This document shows positions 40,301 to 47,200 of a stretch of DNA of 64,000 bases, piece after piece. The notes beneath the pieces were generated by a model. That model had not been told where the DNA came from. It made no database searches and saw only the letters and a program-made list of their open reading frames with translations. The position numbers were made by a program, and so were the translations under genes. Source of the stretch: a virus; IMG/VR virus record IMGVR_UViG_3300005965_000002, positions 186,001 through 250,000 of that record; one strand, 5' to 3'. Every line of letters starts with the position of its first letter. Position 1 is the first letter of the stretch.

Positions 40301-40495
40301 ATAACTGTCGTAAACGATATCTCCACTTACGATAGAGCCCCGGATCCAGATAAGTTAATGGAGATTACCGGGCCTGGGCAGCTTCAGATTTTTAATGGTG
40401 GTAGAGGCGTACGCTTTAGGATACCGAGTGGGGAAACAAGCCAAAAACCCTATGGCTTTAAGAGATCCAACGGGCCTAGCCATATATATGATTAG
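34307..40495 (+). CDS. 2062-aa beta-helix/PKD fibre protein
   Basis: AGAGGG lies upstream of the ATG. Residues 1-398 form a beta-helix with F-x-N-N and N-G-G-A-(I/V)-Y turns and the classic closing phrase DMGAYEF, typical of bacterial surface beta-helices. Three modules then open near residues 399 (YYVQL), 642 (IFVNL) and 883 (IYVDI), each with a (Y/E)GPW(R/K)(I/L) motif. A lectin-like jelly roll (about 1045-1245; STDFRTGTDAWELEE onward) interrupts the third. Residues about 1360-2005 hold seven PKD-like domains, some canonical (WRWDFGDGTDF) and some degenerate. The last 57 residues form a distinct cap (QIFNGGRGVRFRIPSG). It ends with TAG. No catalytic residues are apparent, although pectate-lyase-like folds can be depolymerases. 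Confidence 0.68.
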   Translation: MAIIYVNESASGSNNGTTWTDAYTSLVTALSSATDGDELWVAQGTYSPGGAAGDFFDVAVSNLSIYGGFRGDEVNKNQRDRTRFESILDGDGVNEAILKNTNTTYPSTLIIDSLYFENCAGDFFLSALVFNYSGTDGDDNLEVYNSVFRNNSGFDGGAVTIIGNAFYSYWKIENCEFYNNTASRNGGAIYVGGTYVGGTNIRNCMFHNNSAVRGGAVYISTRLNVLESCAFYNNTVTENGGAVYNTLTTATFRNNSFYGNTAGINGGALFIVNSNTDPYNCVFYGNTATSSGNDIYVDPFVLGSEINYCSATSLSAPDVVNITIGSSNVAGDPNFVDPSNGDLRLKYTSQCIDAGDGDNATTYDIEGNPRVQVKTSPAGTGSPNYTDMGAYEFSDAVKRYYVQLSNSYTSTGHTGSYNDPYSYEDFVSNISAATGRAIYLLKGTRSSSLSDITATSLYQVSLIAWDLNEYGPWRILQPSNAFDVDAYMQDGIVDAERIYSLNGSKRMYMQGSAASTTDYIAGTHEQTNFVNTGTSNPFTVETGDTATVDRCIFNGNEVFVDTGATFTVSNSVSNIITGGAFLTGTGTISSSNMTYGWNPPVLPSNTSTDLTVFSLDGGTSPATISDTAGVGYDDGWANGESIFVNLSVSSTGNDGYYGENAVGLTEFIAALSDGLTFYLRGKASLPSSTNITITSGTASFKAWNLSKYGPWKLEINKNAVGGFSSGRVNMQGGSIRNNYSGGAGDLFLNNGEDLYIESVGNQSTIYGNLTRCTLNFDTRVLVQSDSSATFNNCILNKTGSAKLDCQNVGVDLIISNSISDASNFADLVDDNSSGGALVYGEDNTFNWTAPTLPDWDTSDYNEYRLAGSPSAIYYGVQSFLTTIYVDIASSNDTSLTEGGDSSSPASYIYLNDVISRMRGGDFRLKGVRDITNTAADEIYWLNEGIPYRNNLLSDWDNDTEGPWRLRADKVTLSGVNLFNGIIYSDKHVYLTGYTIEPYTDTTYFRDVFVRASDQIIIGSGGYEFYGDTLLSEANPIAFVETVPLSQNNTWSYINDGFVGGEYNTWWSTDFRTGTDAWELEEIPEGSDNWVAVQNSSVNVRLTPTGVALTGDFVYRFCIVDSKTGLGNRSEKFYIYDDTAGTARGGIEFSMGTNVLEFVDASLVTLDSVIVPTDLYDKIYIELRRKDGVITASYSPYVPDNYTDFSGSYTYADPHYIVMEGGDVIGAGCFALQVEGSTPGDTSSLPYGAKDLDAILKDSVIDTLTVSESSWSFNSISLSYIAQTDSTWSASGLVYSGTNQSGWVSATWPAWSSVLSNTKADFGLSVIGSGITLSGSGNYTNYNEGLWGEIRTNVGAYYFDTALNFTASPTLAYFSPTNPAPVTFTAIDDTGATSWRWDFGDGTDFYTTDPLFKNPTHSYTSEGVFTVSLTINESPVTTVTKAGYIIILRTLEATIVADPRFYYGAIPPGGLPVDFGVTNPTRTLDPTPAGVYPGFSWDYGDGSAVVTGLTGPSHDFTSYGTFNAQLTVRDIGVSGLDSTKQLTSFDIDVKIYNLTISVSPTLGKKPLVVNFTATPASGFSPVSYHWIFRDGAESSSQSPTHQYTTEGVYDTVLIIDQGFATQQIFSSDASYPGVDVVDPDMQVIVSSVDSVFTVSPIYGYIPLTGLFEDNSIGNITGWQWDFDDGSSQVLGETGLFHIYDTANTYNPTLTVYDIYGLTDTSSAEVIALSPLDIDVSDSTPTVTQSVTFSPVNDTYANQWVWDLIYVDPILGEITIDRKTTSTQADRNYVKDIVVPGDYKIQLTITDDLGNSYSKIESFTASENISIVTDPSPATGEVPLEVDFSTSGLDLTGINSIKWDLNGDGTTDSTSDTSSYTYNTPDTYSSTLVVEWHIEDVDNSALSTTVSIQRGIFVIAGQNPLVISISANPLHGHKPLVSTFAGSANNSVSTWKWEVRKASTSYTTIGSTQQITYTFSESGEYSVRLTVTDVYGETDSATVRITVVNDISTYDRAPDPDKLMEITGPGQLQIFNGGRGVRFRIPSGETSQKPYGFKRSNGPSHIYD

Positions 40496-40503
40496 GATAT
40501 GAT

Positions 40504-41151
40504 ATGTTAAAAAGTAAAAAGAACACGATAAATGCTTCTTTAAAACCAACTATATCTAAGGGGACTGTTAGAATAAATGCGGGTTCCTTTGTATTTGATA
40601 ATAATTGGATAAATTTTAGAGGCAAACTGTTTAAGCTAGATGACTATATAGGTAGGGTCTTAGCTCCGCCTAGGACAAGGTTTTTTAATGATCGAAATTA
40701 CGCTTTCTATTTAGTTATTGGATTAGATAAAAATGGGGAGCTGACTTATTTAGAGGGTAACCAGGTAAAGTTTTCTTCTATTAAGTCTGTACCAGTACCG
40801 TCTGTGATAGATATTATTCCTCTTGTGGGGCTTATTGTTATTCAGGATGGCTCTAGAGATCTAAACTTTGGCTACAAACCTTTGAATGATTCCAATGTCA
40901 TATTTTTTTCTGGTGCCGGTAATGTCCTCGATAAAGATAAAAAGGGAATTCAGGGAGAATCAAATAGATCATATGGGTATACAGGGCTGTTGGGGGAGAC
41001 AGGAATAGAGGGAGAGCGGGGCGCAAAAGGCTTGAGGGGTGAGACTGGAATAATTGGCCCTACTATTTATGGGGATCGGGGGGAAACCGGTACTAAAGGT
41101 ATGACAGGAATTAACTGGAATATACATATTCCCTTTGAATTCTTTCTCTAA
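40504..41151 (+). CDS. Short collagen-like fibre protein
   Basis: A 215-aa protein. Residues about 20-150 match the N-terminal domain of the next collagen-like protein (GSFVFDNNWINFRGK against GSVAIGDTWIQFKGT, then R-x-x-F-N-x-R and a V-I-Q-D-G/L-T-Q-D-G strand), so it is probably a fibre-attachment domain. Residues about 150-200 are imperfect Gly-X-Y repeats (GLLGETGIEGERGAKGLRGE). It stops 14 residues later (NWNIHIPFEFFL) without the PKD or LamG tip seen in its relatives. It may be a short fibre or one that lost its tip. A promoter-like motif overlaps its stop. Confidence 0.65.
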   Translation: MLKSKKNTINASLKPTISKGTVRINAGSFVFDNNWINFRGKLFKLDDYIGRVLAPPRTRFFNDRNYAFYLVIGLDKNGELTYLEGNQVKFSSIKSVPVPSVIDIIPLVGLIVIQDGSRDLNFGYKPLNDSNVIFFSGAGNVLDKDKKGIQGESNRSYGYTGLLGETGIEGERGAKGLRGETGIIGPTIYGDRGETGTKGMTGINWNIHIPFEFFL

Positions 41152-41163
41152 TTATCTAATAAT
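41151..41163 (+). promoter_or_regulatory. Candidate late promoter motif, copy 3
   Basis: ATTATCTAATAAT fits the ATNATCTANTAAT consensus. It starts at the last base of the stop codon of the short collagen-like gene and ends 16 bases before the ATG of the next gene, filling most of a 28-base gap. The following gene has no obvious Shine-Dalgarno sequence, as with copy 1, so any transcript starting here would have a very short leader. Confidence 0.45.
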
Positions 41164-41179
41164 AACTTTGGCTTAAAAT

Positions 41180-42409
41180 ATGGCATTTAGAACTAGAAAA
41201 GTAGCTGATTTCTCTACCCTTAATAAAGATGTTAATGTCCACGGCGAGAATGTCGTGTCCATTAAAGGGGGCTCTGTTGCTATCGGAGATACCTGGATAC
41301 AGTTTAAAGGTACTAAAATTGATCTCCAGGATTTTGTAGAAAAGTATATAACCAATTCAAGAAGGTTGTTTAATCAGCGATTTGGTGTGCTTTATGTATT
41401 GATAGCGATTAACGAGAAAGCACAGTTAGAAGTAATACCTAGTATATCGTATAACAAGACATCGACCGGTGATGTTAAAGTTTTTCCTAGTTTATCGAGT
41501 AAATTACCTATAATGGTAGTTAAGCTTACCCAAGATGGAAGCTACGGGTTAACCGGTATTAGTAGAATAACTGAAAGCGATGTAGAACAGTACTTAGGGT
41601 ATGGTAATTTTACTCTGAGGGGCCCTCAGGGAGAAACAGGGGGTCTTGGCAGTACCGGTTTTCAAGGACTTACCGGTTTTATCGGAGCTACTGGTTATTC
41701 TGGTCCTACAGGGCTACAAGGAGAGACCGGAATTAATAGTTTTTCTGTAAAAGGGTATCCTGGAGTTAGAGGAGAGCAGGGGGAGAGCCTTCCAGCTTTT
41801 GAACCGACCAGATATGCGATTCCAGTAGCAAATTTTGTAGGTGCCCCTTTAAGCGGAGAAGCAAGTCTTTCTGTATCCTTTACCGATTTATCAAACGGAA
41901 ATCCAACTTCCTGGCTATGGGATTTTGGGGATGGAAATACTTCTACTCAACAGAATCCGACTCATAGTTACGCTTCAGCTGGGACATATACTGTGTCTTT
42001 GGTAACTACGAGCCCAGCTGGTGAGGATCAAGAGATTAAATATGATTACATAACAGTTACCGAAGCATTAGCTGCTGATTTTGCGGTAACCCCCACAGAA
42101 GGTGACGAGAGAGTAACTACATTTAATTTTGATGGCAGTTTCTCAGCCGGAACGATAACTTCATATAGTTGGGATTTTGGAGATTCAATTTCTGCTACGG
42201 GAGAGACTGCGACCCATGTTTATAATGGGGTATCTGGTCAAATTACAGTATCCCTTACAGTAACGGGGCCTTCTGGCTCAGATACTGTATCAAAAACTAT
42301 TACTGTGGACGGGTACATAATACAGAGCACAACAGATGACGATGAAGATACCTGGCAGGATACAGCGGATAGTTCAGAGGATAATGTACAAAATTCATCG
42401 GAGGAATAA
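41180..42409 (+). CDS. Collagen-like fibre protein with two PKD domains
   Basis: A 409-aa protein. Residues 1-150 are an attachment domain related to that of the preceding gene. Residues about 150-205 are Gly-X-Y repeats (GPQGETGGLGSTGFQGLTG). Residues about 215-375 are two PKD domains: one canonical (SWLWDFGDGNTSTQQNP, GTYTVSLVTT) and one with the core YSWDFGDSISATG, where the GDG has become GDS. The last 30 residues are strongly acidic (DDDEDTWQDTADSSEDN). It is directly followed by the next ATG. The architecture of attachment domain, collagen rod and adhesive tip fits a trimeric tail fibre. Confidence 0.7.
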   Translation: MAFRTRKVADFSTLNKDVNVHGENVVSIKGGSVAIGDTWIQFKGTKIDLQDFVEKYITNSRRLFNQRFGVLYVLIAINEKAQLEVIPSISYNKTSTGDVKVFPSLSSKLPIMVVKLTQDGSYGLTGISRITESDVEQYLGYGNFTLRGPQGETGGLGSTGFQGLTGFIGATGYSGPTGLQGETGINSFSVKGYPGVRGEQGESLPAFEPTRYAIPVANFVGAPLSGEASLSVSFTDLSNGNPTSWLWDFGDGNTSTQQNPTHSYASAGTYTVSLVTTSPAGEDQEIKYDYITVTEALAADFAVTPTEGDERVTTFNFDGSFSAGTITSYSWDFGDSISATGETATHVYNGVSGQITVSLTVTGPSGSDTVSKTITVDGYIIQSTTDDDEDTWQDTADSSEDNVQNSSEE

Positions 42410-44293
42410 ATGTCCAGCAATTCAACTGATAAACATATTTTGGCCATAACTGGGACGACCGCTCAGTTGTTCTGTGGCACACAAGCTCAGACTTTAAAAA
42501 GTCCTCAAATAGCAATAGAAACTACATCGGATATAAGACAATCCTTTGACTCTCGTCTGGTATTTAGAAATGCTTGTGGATGGTTTAGGCACGGAGCTGT
42601 ATTGGATGACCTGGACGCCAACAAAATGGTAGGCGGTCTTCATCGAGCAAGGAACCTGACACAGATAGAAGCTGATCTGGATTACCCTGCTACTGGCTGG
42701 ACTAGTTTAAGAGCATGTGGGATGCTAGCTTATGTGTGGGATGATGATAAGTATTATAAATTAGAGAGCGATCTTACAACCTGGACAGAATTAAAATTCG
42801 ATGTCACGCAACTTAATGACTTAAATGACGTTCAGATAAACTCTGTTGCTAAAAACCAGGTCTTGGTGTACGACACCGCTAACTCTAAATGGAATAACAT
42901 AGCCTACTCCTTAGCTAATTTGCCGGATACTACTGTTAGTTCTCCTGCTGAAAATCATATATTAAAATATGATAGTAGCACATCAAAATGGATCAATGCC
43001 GTCAACTCTTTGACTAATTTATCTGATACTAGTATCGGTTCTCCGTCAGGAGATCAGTACCTAAAGTTTAATGGTGGCTCTTCTAAGTGGGAAGCTGCTA
43101 CTCTTAGTCTTAATCTTGATGATATAGCTGATGTAGATATTACATCGGTTGAAGATGGTAGCATGCTTTATTATGACGGTACTAATAAAAGTAAATGGGT
43201 GAATACTACGACTTTAAGTATATCTTCGACAGGAAAATTGACTGTTAATTGTGACGATACCTTGTTTTGTGGAACTATAACTTTATATAGGTCAGATGAT
43301 CCCCATTACGGTCTTTTTATAAAAGATAATGTAACTTCTAGATATATAGACTTAAGTATTTCAGATTCTGACTATATGTATTTCCGCGCTGTATCAGATT
43401 CCACTACTCAACCTATTATTAACTACGAATACGTCTTAAGCGACTCTACGTCCGATAGTGGTAGCGAACCCGCCCATTTAATGGAATACTCTATATCTGG
43501 TGGGTCGAAAGTAGTTAACAGGGATTTATTAAGGATTGATAATGGTTCTGCGGGTTCTAAAGTTATACTCACTCGTTTGCGAGGAGATGGGGAGCTAAAT
43601 TTAAATTTTTATGGTGACGCAGACTTTGGTGGACATACGGTAGGTAGAAAGATGCTTCATTTTCAGTTACACGATGATGGTTTTTCTAATCCAGCTATGT
43701 CTGCAGATGATAACCCACTAGAAAAAACTATAGGAATTATAAAACCTATTTACGATGACGTCATGTACGGATCTGGGCACGGAGGGTTGAACATTACATC
43801 CTACAGTGATTCATCTATATCTATGATATTATGTGGTGTTTCACCATCGCCCCCTACTTATGACGGTTACCCTTCTAATACTGAAGCCGTAGTAACCGTA
43901 GTGGCAGCCACTACTTCAGGGGGATCCTTAGCCTCTTTAGTGGCAGCCGATAATGCGTTCGCCGTGCTTAATAGAGACAGAGGATTACTGTTAGTAAAAG
44001 GAAATGGAGATTTAATTATTGATGGTTCTCAATCGTCCTATGACGCAGAAGACGATTTACAGTTAGTGGAAACTGCAAAACTTACATTAGCCGGGATAAC
44101 AGAGGGTGTCATTGATAAGTACAAAGAAAGACTTAATTCTCTGGGCATCATGCACGGTAACTTAATTAATGTACGTAAGATGCACGCCCTGGAGTTAGGT
44201 GCGTTAGGTCAGATGATGAATATGGTCAGAGGTTTAGCGGAAAAAATAGGTGTCTCGGAAGACGAGCTTTTTGCCATGTCTAAAGTTTATTAA
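42410..44293 (+). CDS. Tail fibre protein with D-L-x-D repeats
   Basis: A 627-aa protein beginning at the base after the previous stop. Residues about 133-270 hold four units of the form L-x-D-(L/T)-x-(D)-x-x-I/V-x-S-P/V-x-x-x-x-x-L-x-Y-D-x-x-x-S-K-W, for example NQVLVYDTANSKW, NHILKYDSSTSKW and SMLYYDGTNKSKW. Such repeats are very common in phage tail fibre shafts. A beta-rich stretch follows (about 270-520). The C-terminal 90 residues are helical and include YDAEDDLQLVE, resembling the C-terminal helical region of many phage fibre/structural proteins. I did not find the S-D-x-R-L-K motif of an S74 autoproteolytic chaperone. Confidence 0.68.
   Translation: MSSNSTDKHILAITGTTAQLFCGTQAQTLKSPQIAIETTSDIRQSFDSRLVFRNACGWFRHGAVLDDLDANKMVGGLHRARNLTQIEADLDYPATGWTSLRACGMLAYVWDDDKYYKLESDLTTWTELKFDVTQLNDLNDVQINSVAKNQVLVYDTANSKWNNIAYSLANLPDTTVSSPAENHILKYDSSTSKWINAVNSLTNLSDTSIGSPSGDQYLKFNGGSSKWEAATLSLNLDDIADVDITSVEDGSMLYYDGTNKSKWVNTTTLSISSTGKLTVNCDDTLFCGTITLYRSDDPHYGLFIKDNVTSRYIDLSISDSDYMYFRAVSDSTTQPIINYEYVLSDSTSDSGSEPAHLMEYSISGGSKVVNRDLLRIDNGSAGSKVILTRLRGDGELNLNFYGDADFGGHTVGRKMLHFQLHDDGFSNPAMSADDNPLEKTIGIIKPIYDDVMYGSGHGGLNITSYSDSSISMILCGVSPSPPTYDGYPSNTEAVVTVVAATTSGGSLASLVAADNAFAVLNRDRGLLLVKGNGDLIIDGSQSSYDAEDDLQLVETAKLTLAGITEGVIDKYKERLNSLGIMHGNLINVRKMHALELGALGQMMNMVRGLAEKIGVSEDELFAMSKVY
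42812..43215 (+). repeat. Four fibre-shaft repeats (D-L-x-D ... S-K-W)
   Basis: Four units of about 33 residues in the fibre protein at 42410, each ending in a Y-D-x-x-x-S-K-W or equivalent phrase (DTANSKW, DSSTSKW, GGSSKW, GTNKSKW). They are a typical phage fibre shaft repeat. Confidence 0.7.
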
Positions 44294-44298
44294 TAATT

Positions 44299-47200
44299 AT
44301 GAGAAATATTAGTCAAATATCAAATCAAGATAGAGTCGGTGAAAGTAGAACCGATACTGGGATCGAGTTTCAAAAGAACCTTCGTGAGGTAACTAATAAT
44401 ATCCAAGCGAGGCTGCTGAGAAATCTACCTAGTAATTATCCCCGGACTACAAACACCAATCTTGCTTTACTGTATAAAGCTATAGCTGAGGAAATAGCGC
44501 GTCTACAGGTTAGCCTTTCTAATATTAACTTAGATCAATACCACGAAGGTACAAGAACCAAGTACCTTTATCAGATACTCGGGGATTTGCTGTTTTTGGG
44601 TGAAAGATCCATAAATGAGAAGCTAACTGATGTAGAATACAGAGAGTATCTTTTAAAAATACGTAATGCATACCTTGGCGGTAGCGGTAAGGATAATTTA
44701 GAATCATCTGTATCCGAAATTTTAGGTCTTCCCGTAAAATTGAAAGAGTTGTATCTTGAGCTGCGTAAGCCAGACACAGTGTACAACCTAAAGGATACAA
44801 ACAAAATCTTCTTTGATATATTAATGGATTCAGTTTCCGCCAGTTCCAACATCGGAGACTTGTTAGAAGATTTGAATTTCTTTATTAGCCTTATCAGACC
44901 GGCTCATGTTTTGTATGACACTAGGTTGATATGGACTGACGAATTTAAAAATAACGATCAAAAATGTACCTTTGAGTACGTTACTAACCCTATTGCAGAA
45001 ACTGTTTACGACACAGAAATAGCTTATGTAGTAACGTACGATTTAAAGAAGCTATATAAGTTAGAGAGCTCGGGAAGCGGCAGCGGTTACGGAGTGATAA
45101 CAAAAATAGAAGGCGATACTGAAAAAATCATATTAGAAGATGGTAAAGTATTAATATACAGTTCTGATACCGATTACTTTGAGAAAGATGGGAGTGAAGT
45201 AAGCAGTGCTTCTTTAAGTGATTTTTCCGTCGGGGATCCTGTAGAATATTCTGCTACTAAAGATTCTTCTTCAAATTCCTCAGTTATTAAATCTGATTGG
45301 TCCTACTCCGGTACGATCTCTGATATTGATGAATCGCTATCAATAATTACTTTATCCGATAACTCTAAAATTGTATATAACTCTGATACATTGTTCTATA
45401 CCAGGGATGGAAACGGAGAATATAGAACATTCTTTTCTACTATAGAAATCGGTGACGAACTTGTATTTAAGGCAGAGAAATTTACATCGGAGTTTACCTT
45501 CTACAACACTCCTGAAGAAGTAAAAGATAATTATTACGCCCAGTTTGACCGCACAGTTAGATCTAAGCCTTACTTTCAGGAGAATGTAAAGAAGAAGCTA
45601 AAAACCATCAATAATCTTTCTGAAGGTTATCATGTAATAAATGAGAATGGTGTAGCTAAGGTAGTAAAAGTAGATGGAAGCTTTTACAAGTTTTTAAACG
45701 AGAAGTACTATAAAGAGATTTCAGTAACTCGGTTTGATCTTTTCATAGACGGGGTTTTTAAGCAAGAGCTAGAGTATGAGGAACCGGAGATTGTACCAAG
45801 CTTATCAGAGATAAAAAGCATCTTCATAGATGTATACGGTTATACTGAGATAATAGAGCCTGATTCGAATTGGGAAATTAAAAAGACTACCACTAAGAAG
45901 TATAAAGAGGCGCAGGATGGCGGCTCTTTGATGACTACTTCTGACGATAGTATGCATTTATGCGACAGAAAGGGGTCATGTTACCTTACCCCCTTCTATG
46001 AAGATACAAGAAAATATTTCACCTGGCCAAGTCTACAGCTAATATCAGGATTTATAAAAATAGATTACGATACCGATGAAGACGGAGATAATGCTGAGGA
46101 TAAATTAATAGATGGTTATTCTGAAGACACCACTGGAAAAAGTACACCTGCTTATTTTAATATTTCTTCAGACCCCAACTCTTATTCCATGCCCTCATTG
46201 CCAATGTTCAGTGCAGAGGGGGATCTAGCTGAAGCATCAGATCTAGTAGTTTACTTAGATGGGCTAAAGGTAGATAACGCAATATCCTCTGTAGACCCCT
46301 GGACTGGGGAGGTGACATTAAATTTTCTCCCGCCATATTATACGACATTACGTATAGACTATTATTACGCAAAAAGATATCCGAACCCAGTACAATACCG
46401 GGAAGAATTTAAAACCGATATTGTTGATGATGAGGAAAATGTAGGTGGTGAATTTTCCATTATACCTCAGAATGGAGTGGTAAAGAGGCTTTATTGGCCG
46501 TACGAGATATCGGATCCATTAATGTATGGTGACTCTAGGGATTACAATGTAAATTTGTTTCCTATACTAAATCGAGAGGGACATTTAGCTGATGTTGATG
46601 ATATTAAGGTATCGGTGGGGTATACGGTAGTTGCAGGGACACTAGAAGCCGATGAAGGTAGTTCTTCTTTAACTTCTACAGAAACTAATTGGGATGAAGT
46701 CCAAGATAATGATACAGTAATTATCGAGGCCCCTAATTATTTAGATCAAGAGATAATCTATAATATTAATTCTGTAGAATCTAGTGAAGAAATAACTATT
46801 GATGCTAATTTTGGTGTAGACTCGGGGACTTATTCGTACAAAATTATACGATATGTAACAGTAGAAAACGCAGTAGAATCAGTAAGGCCTTTATTGGGTC
46901 ATGTTAGGATTAACTTTTTACCACCTTCTGGGTCAATAATAAAGTTTGATTACTACTATACGCACTTTGAAAGAAAGTATAGATTTGTCCCTGATTTTGT
47001 AGATGCTTTTTCAAGAACTACAGATACCGCTTGGGTATATAATGGATCAGGGTATCTACTAGATGCCTTTTATGGTCCTAGGTTTGGCTATAGCCATATC
47101 TATGACCAAGGGGTTACTGGTATACAAGAGCCAGTCATTGACTTTGAAAAAATTAAAAAAATAGGATATCGGTATAGAGCTTTCATGCTTTCCGAAAGCT

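Noticed and set aside
34307-40495. Pectate-lyase-type depolymerase activity of the beta-helix proteins
   Set aside because: A beta-helix fold is likely but no catalytic residue cluster can be identified by eye, so I describe only the fold.
42410-44293. S74-type intramolecular chaperone at the C-terminus of the fibre protein
   Set aside because: The S-D-x-R-L-K start and catalytic Ser/Lys motif were not found; only a helical C-terminus is visible.
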